DNA of 64,000 nucleotides, from assembly GCF_002252475.1 (NCBI RefSeq), contig NZ_NNRK01000026.1, positions 434,001-498,000 on the forward strand, written 5' to 3'. The DNA is from Brucella rhizosphaerae. Its GTDB lineage: Bacteria > Pseudomonadota > Alphaproteobacteria > Rhizobiales > Rhizobiaceae. Positions within the stretch are counted from its first letter, which is position 1. Each line of letters opens with the position of its first letter. Made by a program: the position numbers and the translations under genes. The notes beneath the pieces are model-generated. The model was not told the origin of the DNA and made no database searches. It worked only from the letters and a program-made list of their open reading frames with translations. Positions 1 through 8,457 of this stretch are shown here, piece after piece.

Positions 1-376
1 ACTGATCAGGACTAACGGCGACATCTTTCTCGCCCACACCCAGGAAGCCACCAACACCAATTATAGCTGCCTGAATTTCACCTTCAGGACTGGCAATCAG
101 ATCATTGAGCTTACCCACGGAAGCAGCATCAGTCGCGTCACTTTCATAGACGGTCTGACCGATAAAGCTCGATACAAGAATCTGTCCATCCATCGCCTCG
201 ACAAACCCAACCTTATCGGCATCTTCAGAAGGCGGGCTGCCAAACATGTTCTGGGATGAAACCGGAAGCTCGGCTGCTGGCGCTGCTTCGGTCGGTGCCG
301 GAGTTGCAGTCTGTGCAAAAGCTGATCCACCGATAAACAGTGCACACGTCGTTGTCAGAAGTGTTGTTCTAAGCAT
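1..376 (-). CDS. Exported PRC-barrel domain protein (3' end outside window)
   Basis: The reading frame starts at 376 (ATG, preceded by AAGGAGAT) and is still open at base 1, so only about 125 N-terminal codons are seen. A signal peptide is clear: a short basic start, a hydrophobic stretch, then GGSAFA|QT. A Pro/Ala-rich linker follows, then a segment of PRC-barrel type (VGFVEAMDGQILVSSFIGQ, later VGKLNDLI and GEIQAAIIGVGGFLGVGEK), a pattern common in exported rhizobial proteins. Likely periplasmic. The function is unknown. Confidence 0.75.
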   Translation of the reverse strand, partial: MLRTTLLTTTCALFIGGSAFAQTATPAPTEAAPAAELPVSSQNMFGSPPSEDADKVGFVEAMDGQILVSSFIGQTVYESDATDAASVGKLNDLIASPEGEIQAAIIGVGGFLGVGEKDVAVSPDQ

Positions 377-615
377 AACCATCTCCTTTATACGCTCGGT
401 TGCATTAAATAAACGTAGAGATGTGAATTGCGTTCCAATTTTTTATGGATTTATTGAGAAATAATTTTCATCCTTTAAAATATTACCCAGATAAGTTTTC
501 AGTATAGAAACAAGACATGCCAGAAATATCCTGGCATATTTTTATACTTATAGAAACTATGGATGAATTTATAAGATGGTTTGGATATAGCCGTCACGAT
601 GAGAGTAAGACGCCA

Positions 616-1104
616 TTATTCGGCGGCAATCGCCAGTCGCGAACCGTCGAAATCCAGAAGAATGCGTTTGAGATCCATTTCATCAACGCGTTCAGCCGCC
701 TCACGCGGGCAAACCCACTCGCAAACACGCTGATCGCGTTCCGGCCAATCCCTGGCACGTTCGATAAAATGCAGCGCGTAGACCGCAACCGTAAACTGGT
801 TGATGCATTCCGGCGGAAGATCATTCTTACAATAGTCGAAGCTTCCAATTGGCTGAGGCGAAATATCGCCACGCACGCCAGCTTCTTCATAAGCCTCACG
901 AGCTGCCGTCTCTGCAAGTGTGCGGCCAACTTGTGGCCAGCCCTTAGGAATCACCCAACGACCGGTTCCGCGGCTGGTAATAACCAGAACCTGCAACTCA
1001 TGCGCTTCGTAGCGATACACAAGTGCCGCAACTTGTTGCAAGCGACCGGAAGGCGTCAGAATACGCTTCTCCGTTGCAACAAATTTTTTAGCCTGTGTTT
1101 TCAC
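616..1104 (-). CDS. NUDIX hydrolase
   Basis: A 162-residue protein when started at the GTG at 1104, which has GGTGGGA seven bases upstream; a longer TTG start at 1158 is possible but has no better ribosome site. The Nudix box lies at about residues 55-77 (GX5EX7REXXEEXGX; visible core REAYEEAGVRGD). It should hydrolyse a nucleoside-diphosphate-linked compound with a divalent cation. The substrate cannot be read from the sequence; small alphaproteobacterial Nudix proteins of this form include diphosphoinositol- and ADP-ribose-type enzymes. Confidence 0.88.
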   Translation of the reverse strand: MKTQAKKFVATEKRILTPSGRLQQVAALVYRYEAHELQVLVITSRGTGRWVIPKGWPQVGRTLAETAAREAYEEAGVRGDISPQPIGSFDYCKNDLPPECINQFTVAVYALHFIERARDWPERDQRVCEWVCPREAAERVDEMDLKRILLDFDGSRLAIAAE

Positions 1105-1348
1105 TGCGAAAGTCCCACCATTTTCCAAACAGAATGGATTGATTCGCCAAAATGACAATGAATTTGTTCAACAACGCCAAATAATAAAAAGCTGAAAACG
1201 CTTTTATTTTTAAGGGCTTGCTGAAATTAACGGTCGCGCAGTTTCAAATCAGTACCTTGCAATCCGCCTCCATCTAGTTTCGGCAGACTTTCAATATAGT
1301 GTGATTGCGGCAGTTTTACCACCGCAATCTGCTTTCATTTATTTTCGT

Positions 1349-1846
1349 TTAGCCGCGTTTTCCGCCAGCAATAGGTTCCTGATAGGTAAAGCCCATATCC
1401 CATGGGAAATAAATCCAGGTGTCCTGCGAAACTTCAGTCACAAAAGTATCAACAAGCGGACGGCCCTTTGGCTTCGCGTAAACCGTGGCAAAATGAGCCT
1501 TTGGCATCATTTCGCGAACGATAGCGGCCGTTTTGCCTGTGTCGGTCAGATCATCGACAACAATCACGCCTTCGCCGCCGTTTTCGAGAAGCGGCGCACC
1601 GATGCCCTTAAGGACTTCCATATCACCTTGCGACGTGTAGTCGTGGTAGGATGCAATGCAGACCGTTTCGATCAGACGAATGCCAAGCTCCCGGCAAACA
1701 ATAGCAGCTGGGACCAATCCACCGCGTGTGATCGCGACAATGGCACGCCATTCGCGGTCCATATCGGCAATACGCCAGGCGAGGGCGCGGGCATCACGGT
1801 GGAACTGATCCCAGGAAACGGGAAAGGCTTTATCGGGCAACGACAT
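1349..1846 (-). CDS. gpt: Xanthine(-guanine) phosphoribosyltransferase
   Basis: A 165-residue type I phosphoribosyltransferase. It converts xanthine/guanine plus PRPP to XMP/GMP in purine salvage in the cytoplasm. The PRPP-binding loop is [13 protein letters not shown] (two acidic residues, then TGKT), and the N-terminal region has [10 protein letters not shown] as in Gpt. The start at 1846 is chosen because GGAG lies seven bases upstream and [12 protein letters not shown] is the usual family N-terminus. An upstream in-frame ATG at 1879 has no ribosome site. Confidence 0.9.
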   Translation of the reverse strand: MSLPDKAFPVSWDQFHRDARALAWRIADMDREWRAIVAITRGGLVPAAIVCRELGIRLIETVCIASYHDYTSQGDMEVLKGIGAPLLENGGEGVIVVDDLTDTGKTAAIVREMMPKAHFATVYAKPKGRPLVDTFVTEVSQDTWIYFPWDMGFTYQEPIAGGKRG

Positions 1847-2170
1847 TGAAACGCTCCATGGAAAATCCGGGGGTTTCACTCCGGACCTGTCAAACCAAAA
1901 ATGCGCGATGACAATTGCCAGTCGCGCTGAACTGTCTGGATCTGCAGCTTTCCTTCATGCGCGCACAGCACCCTAAATGCATGCAGCACAGATATAGAAA
2001 GGCTTTCCGCCCGGCACATTCAGCGCCGGGAAATGCTGATAACCGCAAATAAGCCTATGTTGCAAGAGCGGCGTGAGACCGCAGCCCCCACATTGCTAAC
2101 TTTAAACTGAATAATTGCTCAAAACTAAACGCTGACCAGTGAGAACAGGCCAGCGTTCAAAGAGAATGAT
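1847..2170. other. Intergenic region between gpt and the usp gene
   Basis: 324 bases with no convincing gene. It contains the rho-independent terminator of the usp gene (2117-2157) and presumably the leftward gpt promoter, which could not be defined by eye. Confidence 0.6.
2117..2157 (-). terminator. Rho-independent terminator of the universal stress protein gene
   Basis: Read on the minus strand, a 10-bp stem (AACGCTGGCC / GGTCAGCGTT, one G-T wobble) is followed by TAGTTTTGAG, 14 bases after the stop codon of the usp gene. Confidence 0.7.
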
Positions 2171-3016
2171 CTAACGCGAGAACAGCGTCAGGATCGGCAA
2201 GTCATTAAGCATGGCGCGAGTCACACCACCAAACACCAGCTCACGAAGTCTGGAATGACTATAGGCCCCCATAACCAAAAGGTCGGCGCGTTGCGCGATG
2301 ATATGCTCACGCACCACATCCTGTGCATAACGATTATGCGATGCTAGCGGGGTGATGGTGACATCCAGCCCATGCCGTGACAATGCCTCTGCGAGTTCGC
2401 TGCCAGCAAGGGCTTCGTCTTCGCCTTCACGTTCTGGCGGATCGACCCAGACAATCTCCGTCCGGTTTGCACGCTTCATCAGAGGCAGAGCATCAAAAGT
2501 TGCGCGCGCGGCCTCTCGCTTGCCATTAAACGCAACGACGATGCGATCCAGTGCTTCCATCGTGTGAACTGGCGCATAGGGCACCAACAGAACGGGGCAG
2601 CTGGAATTGAACACCAGTGTATCGGCAGTTTCATCATTGGTTGCCGGATCGTCCGGGTCCGGCTGACCGGCAACCAGCAATTCAGCACCAAGACAGGACG
2701 TCAGAACGCCGTCAGCTGCAGTGCCTGTTTCAGAGCGCGTAACGCGGAATTCATGATTTGCGCCCTGACGACGCATCTCTTCTTCAAACAGTTGCTGCAG
2801 ACGCTCGGACATTTCCTTATGCTGCTTGTCGTGCAACTCAAACATGCCGGGATCTATAAATCCGTTTGGATCGGCATACACAACAGGAGAGGGAACAGAG
2901 TAAAGTCCGATGACGTGAATGTCAGGCATTCTGTTCATCAGAAGCCCAACTGCAGATAGAACCCGTTTCAACTCGGCTTCACTGCGGGAATAGGCGACCA
3001 CCGTCTTGTAGGACAT
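2171..3016 (-). CDS. Universal stress protein, tandem UspA domains
   Basis: 281 residues, about twice a single Usp domain, so two UspA folds in tandem (roughly 1-145 and 150-281). The C-terminal half keeps the ATP-binding signature (G-2x-G-9x-G type: MGAYSHSRLRELVFGG) while the N-terminal half has a degenerate one. Such cytoplasmic proteins respond to stress by ATP binding or dimerisation. It stands alone on the minus strand with its own terminator. Confidence 0.87.
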   Translation of the reverse strand: MSYKTVVAYSRSEAELKRVLSAVGLLMNRMPDIHVIGLYSVPSPVVYADPNGFIDPGMFELHDKQHKEMSERLQQLFEEEMRRQGANHEFRVTRSETGTAADGVLTSCLGAELLVAGQPDPDDPATNDETADTLVFNSSCPVLLVPYAPVHTMEALDRIVVAFNGKREAARATFDALPLMKRANRTEIVWVDPPEREGEDEALAGSELAEALSRHGLDVTITPLASHNRYAQDVVREHIIAQRADLLVMGAYSHSRLRELVFGGVTRAMLNDLPILTLFSR

Positions 3017-3145
3017 ATTAGTTCTCCTTCCGGCTATTTTTGTATTTTAGCATATGAGTATTTCCAACAAAACTGTGGCGCAGTGTCTTGTGGAATAATG
3101 CTTAGGAACAGATGGTTATAGAGACTTCAGAGATTCCGCATTAAT

Positions 3146-3904
3146 TCACGCAGCCCCTTGAGACTGCAAGTTTGCAATCATGGATTCGATCTCAGCCACA
3201 GCGATATCGATTTTGGCGACATCGCTGCCACGCACGACCAGTTCAGTGCTGAACCTGCCATTCTCGAATTTCGGGTAAGAACCGATGATCGTTTCAGGAT
3301 TTTCTTTCTGGATCGCCGCCAGCGGCGCTCCGATCACGCCTTCTCCAAACGGACACCGAACGGCTTTTGAGAACAGTTTTCGGCCCGTTTTCAATGTCGG
3401 CAGAACATTGTCGAGCATGGCTTGGAATACCGAAGGCACGCCTGCCATGACATAGACATTGCCAATATGAAATCCGGGTGCGGTCGATACGGGATTATCG
3501 ATGTGCTCAGAGCCTTGCGGCATGCGAGCCATGCGCTTTCGCGATTCTGTAAATTCCAGTTCACGCTTGGCGTAATTGGCAGCAAGCATTTCCATTGCCT
3601 TTTCATCATAGATGCAAGGCACTTCAAAAGCGCGTGATACAGCGTCTGCGGTTATATCGTCATGGGTGGGACCGATGCCACCTGACGTAAAGACATAATC
3701 AAAACCGGGGCGCAGCGCATTAAGAGCAGAAACTATCGCATCTTCATCATCGGGAACGATACGAACTTCTTTGAGATCAATGCCTGCTGCGGTCAGAACA
3801 TCGGCCAGATGCCCAATATTTTTGTCTTTTGTGCGCCCTGAGAGAAGTTCATCGCCAATGGCAAGCATTGCAGCCGTTACGGCCCGCTGCGCGGTATTCG
3901 TCAT
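3146..3904 (-). CDS. MoCF/CinA-like molybdopterin-binding domain protein
   Basis: 252 residues from ATG 3904 (GGAG eight bases upstream). An in-frame ATG at 4090 adds 62 residues that do not look like the family and has no ribosome site. The N-terminal half carries the MoCF hallmarks AIGDELLSGRTKD and SGGIGPTHDDIT. It corresponds to the N-terminal domain of CinA ('competence/damage-inducible protein A'), without the C-terminal deamidase domain. Probably acts on a nucleotide or pterin substrate; the exact role is not known. Confidence 0.87.
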   Translation of the reverse strand: MTNTAQRAVTAAMLAIGDELLSGRTKDKNIGHLADVLTAAGIDLKEVRIVPDDEDAIVSALNALRPGFDYVFTSGGIGPTHDDITADAVSRAFEVPCIYDEKAMEMLAANYAKRELEFTESRKRMARMPQGSEHIDNPVSTAPGFHIGNVYVMAGVPSVFQAMLDNVLPTLKTGRKLFSKAVRCPFGEGVIGAPLAAIQKENPETIIGSYPKFENGRFSTELVVRGSDVAKIDIAVAEIESMIANLQSQGAA

Positions 3905-4180
3905 GCCCAGACTCCATTCTGTGTCTTCACAGTTAATCCCCGGCAGACGAATGCTGCAACTGATTTTCTCTGTGTTTCCAACCGGAATCCTCTTGGAGGG
4001 CGAAATGCGCGATTGTTCGTTTCGCAATAACTGATATGCGCCAAATTCGTTGCCAGCGTTTTGTTGAATATTTCTTGAGCGCTCTTTCAAAAAATTACAC
4101 TGTCAACAAAACCAGTTGTTGCAAATGCTGGAAACGGCTTGAATTTGCTTCACAAATCATGACATAGAAATGCGCATGCT

Positions 4181-4266
4181 GCGGTCGTGGCGAAATTGGT
4201 ATACGCAACGGACTTAAAATCCGTCGCCTTTTAGGCTTGCGGGTTCAAGTCCCGCCGACCGCACCA
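4181..4266 (+). tRNA. tRNA-Leu (anticodon UAA)
   Basis: An 86-nt class II tRNA with encoded CCA. The acceptor stem is GCGGTCG/CGACCGC. The anticodon stem ACGGA/TCCGT encloses loop CTTAAAA with anticodon TAA at 4215-4217. There is a long variable arm, and the T-arm is GCGGGTTCAAGTCCCGC. Its last 14 bases are repeated at 44046-44059, so the gene is the integration target of the prophage that starts immediately downstream. Confidence 0.97.
4253..4266 (+). repeat. attL core of the prophage
   Basis: CGCCGACCGCACCA, the 3' end of tRNA-Leu, is repeated exactly in the same orientation at 44046-44059. The integrase gene begins about 150 bp inside, the normal arrangement for tRNA-integrating tyrosine recombinase phages. 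Confidence 0.85.
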
Positions 4267-4412
4267 TTTTTCAAATGGTCAAATCACATTAAGCCACTGT
4301 AATTATTGGGTAATTCAAATTGCCTCACAATCGCTATTTACATTTAACGCCGAAATTGTGATACAAAACGCGCCACGCGATGAGTTTTTTATCGCACTTT
4401 TGGGGGTGTTTT
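4267..4412. other. attL arm region with candidate integrase arm sites
   Basis: A short stretch between att core and integrase. It holds CATTAA followed by GCCACT (4287-4298) and TTGTGATACA (4356-4365). The same two words occur near attR (GCCACT 43954-43959; TTGTGATACA 43974-43983), as expected of integrase arm-type sites. It probably also contains the int promoter. Confidence 0.5.
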
Positions 4413-5774
4413 ATGGCGCGATTTTCTTCTCGGAAAGACCCGGATCGCTTCCTGTTTCTACGCGCGGATAATTACTATTATCGCCGCCGCGTACCGGGTA
4501 ATTTGGTCCACGCTGATGATCGTGCACCCACTATTCGAACATCTCTCAAGACAGACGATCTGGCACTCGCACGTATCAAGCGCGATCTGATGGAAGAGGC
4601 TGACAATATTCTTTGGGCATCGATGGTTCTGGATGAACCGCGAGATCCAGCGCGTGCGCGATATGAGTCCGCAATGAAGCGTGTTGAAGCGCTCGGACTA
4701 ACATATCGTTCATCGCAGTCATTGGCCGCAAACTCGTCGCTCGATGAGATCCTCACGCGATTGGATATGGTTGTCAGTCAACGCATGCCGCAGGAGCTTT
4801 CGCAGTCTGTAACTGGCGGCATTCCTGTACCGGCTGTCACCGTTAGCAAAGCATTTGAGATTTACTGTGATGAGATCGTGCCTGATGAGCTGGTAAACAA
4901 AAGTGCGTTGCAAAAAGCACAATGGAAAAAAGTTAAGCTGCGTGCGGTAAATAACTTCATCAGCATTGTCAGCGACAAGGCGATGAATGACATCACCCGC
5001 GATGATGCGATGAAGCTCTATAAGCATTGGCTGGAACGAATAGCGCCAAAAGACGGAAAATCCACGCACTCGGCATCATCAGGGAATCGCGACATTGGCA
5101 ACATGCGTGTGCTCTATGAGGCTTATTTCACCTACATCGGTGAAGAGAGCAGGCAGAACCCTTTCTCGCGTCTCAGCTATGCGTCACGCAAAAAGCGTTC
5201 ACGTCCGCCGTTCCCGCGCGACTGGTTGATTGATTCGATTATGAAGCCCGGCAACCTTGCCACGTTGAACGATGAGGCGCGCGGTATCGTTTTGGCTCTG
5301 ATAGAGACGGGTGCAAGGCCAAGTGAATTGGCAAACCTGACACCGTCAGCGATTCGCCTATCGCATAAAATCCCGCATATCGCGATAGAACCTCGTGATG
5401 ATCCGGATGATCCTCGTGAGATCAAAACCGGCTCATCTGAGCGTATCGTTCCATTGGTAGGCGTAGCGCTGGAAGTATTTAAGAGGCATAAACATGGCTT
5501 CCCACGATATCGAAATCGTGAGGATGATCTATCAGCAGCACTTAATAAATACTTCAAGGAAAACAATCTCTTCCCGACAACAGCTCACAAAATATATTCA
5601 TTCCGGCACTCGTTTGAAGATCGGATGAAAGAGGCTGGTTTGGACGATGAGTTGCGGCGCATATTAATGGGTCATGCAATTGATAGGCCGCGATATGGAA
5701 TGGGTGGATCTCTGGAATGGCGGCGCGACGAAATGCAAAAAATCGCGCTTCCATTTAATTCGACGATTGTTTGA
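4413..5774 (+). CDS. int: Phage integrase, tyrosine recombinase
   Basis: 453 residues from ATG 4413 (GGGGGTG nine bases upstream); an ATG at 4380 in frame has no ribosome site. The N-terminal half looks like a SAM-like core-binding domain (about 150-260). The C-terminal catalytic domain has Arg in ETGARPSELANLT, HKIYSFRHSF (H-x-x-R box), GHAIDRPRYG with the second His, and Tyr as nucleophile. It catalyses site-specific recombination at the tRNA-Leu 3' end. It is convergent with the leftward early operon, whose last gene ends a few bases away. Confidence 0.95.
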   Translation: MARFSSRKDPDRFLFLRADNYYYRRRVPGNLVHADDRAPTIRTSLKTDDLALARIKRDLMEEADNILWASMVLDEPRDPARARYESAMKRVEALGLTYRSSQSLAANSSLDEILTRLDMVVSQRMPQELSQSVTGGIPVPAVTVSKAFEIYCDEIVPDELVNKSALQKAQWKKVKLRAVNNFISIVSDKAMNDITRDDAMKLYKHWLERIAPKDGKSTHSASSGNRDIGNMRVLYEAYFTYIGEESRQNPFSRLSYASRKKRSRPPFPRDWLIDSIMKPGNLATLNDEARGIVLALIETGARPSELANLTPSAIRLSHKIPHIAIEPRDDPDDPREIKTGSSERIVPLVGVALEVFKRHKHGFPRYRNREDDLSAALNKYFKENNLFPTTAHKIYSFRHSFEDRMKEAGLDDELRRILMGHAIDRPRYGMGGSLEWRRDEMQKIALPFNSTIV

Positions 5775-5776
5775 TG

Positions 5777-5992
5777 TCAGAGATATTTCTCCCTGCTTAA
5801 TGTTGAGTGGGTGGCTACAATCATTTCGCGTGCAGCCTGAAATATGCTGGCAATCGTTGGAAATACGCGAGTCGGAACAAGGTCTTCGCCGTCGAACTCG
5901 CTGAAGTGGTCCCGCACGGCATCTTCTAACGCTGACCACGCGTCCTGCTCTTCCCATTCTGGTTCATAGTATCCAGAAACGCCACATTGTTT
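5777..5992 (-). pseudogene. Start-less open frame overlapping the last early gene (possible frameshifted C-terminus)
   Basis: After a TGA at 5993-5995 the minus strand stays open to TGA 5777-5779 in the frame at -1 to the neighbouring 54-aa gene. It encodes a protein-like sequence (GYYEPEWEEQDAW, then DHFSEFDGEDLVPTRVFP and ASIFQAAREMIVATHS) but has no start codon with a ribosome site. It overlaps the upstream gene by about 67 bases. Either the two are one gene broken by a frameshift, or a -1 recoding event joins them. No classical slippery heptamer was found. Confidence 0.45.
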
Positions 5993-6090
5993 TCAGCGAA
6001 GGATTTGCGTGTCTCTTCGAGCATTTTCCGCTGCTGATCTGGCGGAAGCGCATTGAATGCGGTTATTGCCTTGTCTAGTAGATCAGTCAT
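5926..6090 (-). CDS. Small phage early protein (54 aa)
   Basis: Its ATG at 6090 overlaps the stop of the sliding-clamp-like gene (ATGA overlap), so it is translationally coupled as the last intact gene of the leftward operon. The sequence (LLDKAITAFNALPPDQQRKM) looks helical. It probably represents the N-terminal part of a longer protein whose C-terminus is encoded in the overlapping -1 frame down to 5777. Not recognised. Confidence 0.5.
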   Translation of the reverse strand: MTDLLDKAITAFNALPPDQQRKMLEETRKSFAENNVAFLDTMNQNGKSRTRGQR

Positions 6091-7277
6091 GCCGTGCCAC
6101 CCTTGCCAGCTTCTCGCTGCTGTTTTTTCTTCCGATCTTCCTTGGCTTTCTTCGGATTGACCGGCATCAGAAGATGAAAGCCGTCACCTTCTCCATGGAT
6201 GATGGCCGCTTCAAAATCGTTAGGAATATTGATCGTGATGGTTTGACCTTGCGTCGAATGCGCAAGGTGGATGAGATAATGAGCGTTGTATCGAGGCTTG
6301 CACGAAAGATCTGCGGACCCTGCACCGACCGCTAAAATCTCAGTCGCTTCAAAACCTTCCCTATTCGTGCCGGTAAGCTCAAGTGCATCAGGTTGGCTTG
6401 TTAGCCATATGTGAGTGTTATCCTCTGATGTCTTAATCACTGCATTCATGCGAAGCAGTCTTTTCAGGTAAGGCTTTCTCTCGACTGTGACGGCCTTGTG
6501 CGCTTCGGTTATGCGGTAGGGCAGGCGCGTCCAGTCTGGATATGACGCATCAATCAATCGCGCATGAATGGTTAGGCCTGAGTAGTAAAAGGCCAGCTTC
6601 TTATCTTCCGAAATCTCGACGCGCTGAGGTACTGGAAGGTTGCAAATGCGTCTCGCAATTTCAGTCGGAATGATTGAGCCGAAAAGATTGGTAGCGTCTA
6701 AACCGAGTGGATGCGCGGAAAGAATGTGTCCATTTGAGCCGACTGCGAGGAAAGTACCGTCCAGATCCTTGTGAATGCAAACACCTTGAAGATAGAATCG
6801 CGCATCGTCGTGGCTGACAGATCCAAGAGCAAATCGTATCGCCTTGGTAAACTGTTTCGGCAAGTTGTCGTAACTGTGTGTTGCCACAAAGGAAAACTCC
6901 GGAAATTCTGCCGAATCGCAGTTGGGCAGGATGTACGAGCCGCCATCAATATCGGCCTTGATACCCTTCGTGTGGCTGCTGAGCGTAATGATTGCTTCCG
7001 GGCGCAAGTTGTCGGTGAGTGATGAAAGTTCGCTGCGCGGTGCCAGCGCTTTTCCACGCACTTCGAGAACATCAATGTCCGCTTTAACTCGGACATCGCA
7101 ATCGGTTCCTGTCATCGTCGCTCCGTCAAACTTCACCATATTAAGAATAGGCAAGTAAGACGATGAGCAGGCTACTGTGTTTAAAGCCTTGCGAAGGTTA
7201 GCAACCGTGATCTTAAGAAAAAAGTCGCTACCATTAACGTCGCTGTTCAGAACACTCGTTTGGTGCTGGGTTGTCAT
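6087..7277 (-). CDS. Phage-encoded DNA polymerase III beta subunit-like sliding clamp
   Basis: 396 residues from ATG 7277 (AAGGGA upstream). It follows the DnaN three-domain pattern: LRKALNTVACSSSYLPILNMVKF resembles the DnaN start, DARFYLQGVCIHKD resembles 'RYYLNGVY', VGSNGHILSAHPL resembles 'ATDGHRLA', and the C-terminus HLLMPVN matches the conserved VLMPM(R) tail of clamps, followed by a lysine-rich extension. It would be a ring tethering the replicative polymerase, or hijacking clamp partners. The host dnaN is normally next to dnaA, so this is an extra phage copy. Divergence is high enough that the protein may have an altered partner set. Confidence 0.82.
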   Translation of the reverse strand: MTTQHQTSVLNSDVNGSDFFLKITVANLRKALNTVACSSSYLPILNMVKFDGATMTGTDCDVRVKADIDVLEVRGKALAPRSELSSLTDNLRPEAIITLSSHTKGIKADIDGGSYILPNCDSAEFPEFSFVATHSYDNLPKQFTKAIRFALGSVSHDDARFYLQGVCIHKDLDGTFLAVGSNGHILSAHPLGLDATNLFGSIIPTEIARRICNLPVPQRVEISEDKKLAFYYSGLTIHARLIDASYPDWTRLPYRITEAHKAVTVERKPYLKRLLRMNAVIKTSEDNTHIWLTSQPDALELTGTNREGFEATEILAVGAGSADLSCKPRYNAHYLIHLAHSTQGQTITINIPNDFEAAIIHGEGDGFHLLMPVNPKKAKEDRKKKQQREAGKGGTA

Positions 7278-7294
7278 CCTAATTCCCTTCTTTA

Positions 7295-7513
7295 CTAAGC
7301 CGCTTGCGCTCGTGATTTGACGCGATTGAGTGCTTTGGTGACTACGTCTTCTGCATCCCGCAAACGTTCCAATTCGGATTCCAGTCGCTTCCAAAGTGGG
7401 ACCATGAGGACGGCTTCGCCCTTTGGCGCGCCAGCCATAATGTTCGCGAGCGTATCGAGCGCATTTTCAACGCGCTCCGCTGTGATTGGAGGTTTTTTGC
7501 GGGATCTGGCCAT
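7295..7513 (-). CDS. Small phage early protein (72 aa)
   Basis: A basic start (MARSRKKPP) is followed by a long predicted helix rich in Leu, Glu and Arg (LWKRLESELERLRDAEDVVT). The ATG at 7513 overlaps the stop of the upstream DUF7666-type gene (TAATG), showing it is part of the leftward operon. No recognised family; perhaps a small coiled-coil adaptor. Confidence 0.65.
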   Translation of the reverse strand: MARSRKKPPITAERVENALDTLANIMAGAPKGEAVLMVPLWKRLESELERLRDAEDVVTKALNRVKSRAQAA

Positions 7514-8457
7514 TAGTCTGTCTCGACAGGCTGTCCGCTTTTGAGCGTGTAAAATGTGTCGGGCTTGATACCGTCACGGCCTGCGATGCCTGACCAAACG
7601 GAAACGATTTCCATTCTCTCGTCCCGCTCGACGAGGAAGAGGGCGCAGCCTTCCTTGCCCCGCACCTTGCCTTCATATCCTGTTGCGGTGGCAGCGCTTC
7701 GATCACCCGATGCGGTGGCAGCGCTCCAGTCACCCGATGCGGTGGCAGCGCTCTGGATACCCGTTGCGGTGGCAGCGCTCCGCAGTCCTGTTGCGGTGGC
7801 AGCGCTCTGATAACCTGTTGCGGTGGCAGCGCTCTGGTCGCCCGATGCGGTGGCAGCGCTCCGCCATCCTGTTGCGGTGGCAGCGCTCTGATCTCCCGAT
7901 GCGGTGGCAGCGCTCCGCAGTCCTGTTGCGGTGGCAGCGCTCCGCAGTCCTGTTGCGGTGGCAGCGCTCTGGTCGCCCGATGCGGTGGCAGCGCTTCGAT
8001 CACCCGATGCGGTGGCAGCGCTTCGATCACCCGATGCGGTGGCAGCGCTCCACTGGCCTGTCACAGTCGCAACAGATCTGTCGCCATGTGCTTTGATCAG
8101 TTCACGCTCTCCGGTCGCATGATTGCCGTCCACGCGCTTCGTCCGGTCAATGATGTATCGAACGGCAGCTGCAACAAGCTCCGGGATTTTCAGCTCACAC
8201 TTGATGGTGATTTCTGCGGCGGCAATCTTGGTGTCGCTACCTTCTTTATTGGTTTCGCCAGAAAGCTCGACCACGCCAAAGCGACTTGTTGCAGGAGCGT
8301 AATACTTAAAAATATCAAGAGGATATTCACAGGCGTGAAAGCCTTGCTCGCACGCGATAACTGGACCGTCATGCGTGTAGCTTTTATTCAATTCAAACTG
8401 GAAGTTGCGGCACCGAAGTTGAGCGTCAAAGCCCTTGAACGCCAATGTCTTGGTCAT
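7513..8457 (-). CDS. DUF7666-type phage protein with 15 nine-residue repeats
   Basis: About 314 residues. The N-terminal domain (1-125; GFDAQLRCRNFQFELNKSY, GFHACEYPLDIFKYY) and the short C-terminal domain (EGCALFLVERDE, SGIAGRDGIKPDTFY) match a phage family I know as DUF7666. Between them are 15 consecutive nine-residue units of form SAATA(S/T)Gxx, where only the last two residues vary (DR, DQ, LR, WR, YQ, IQ, DW, YE). Such regular Ala/Thr/Gly repeats resemble beta-roll or beta-solenoid coils. The function is unknown. The ATG at 8457 has GAGAGGGA upstream; the frame overlaps the previous gene. Confidence 0.8.
   Translation of the reverse strand: MTKTLAFKGFDAQLRCRNFQFELNKSYTHDGPVIACEQGFHACEYPLDIFKYYAPATSRFGVVELSGETNKEGSDTKIAAAEITIKCELKIPELVAAAVRYIIDRTKRVDGNHATGERELIKAHGDRSVATVTGQWSAATASGDRSAATASGDRSAATASGDQSAATATGLRSAATATGLRSAATASGDQSAATATGWRSAATASGDQSAATATGYQSAATATGLRSAATATGIQSAATASGDWSAATASGDRSAATATGYEGKVRGKEGCALFLVERDERMEIVSVWSGIAGRDGIKPDTFYTLKSGQPVETD
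7672..8076 (-). repeat. Array of 15 tandem 27-bp repeats inside the DUF7666-type gene
   Basis: A direct tandem repeat with a near-invariant core (plus-strand GCGGTGGCAGCGCT) and a variable part of about 12 bases per unit. As 27 is a multiple of three, units can be gained or lost without breaking the frame, and two other frames also stay open, creating spurious ORFs. It is coding sequence, not a CRISPR array. Confidence 0.95.

Noticed and set aside
517-1155. 212-codon plus-strand frame opposite the Nudix gene
   Set aside because: Antisense shadow; the minus strand has a full Nudix box.
7672-8076. Possible CRISPR array
   Set aside because: Units are contiguous 27-mers with only about 12 variable bases and keep one reading frame; no spacers of normal length and no cas genes are present.
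7467-8096. Long open frames on both strands through the repeat region (about 187 and 137 codons)
   Set aside because: They are produced by the 27-bp repeat, which lacks stops in several frames. Their peptides (repeated ALPPQQ and MRWQRS) have no ribosome sites, while the DUF7666-type frame is coupled to its neighbours.
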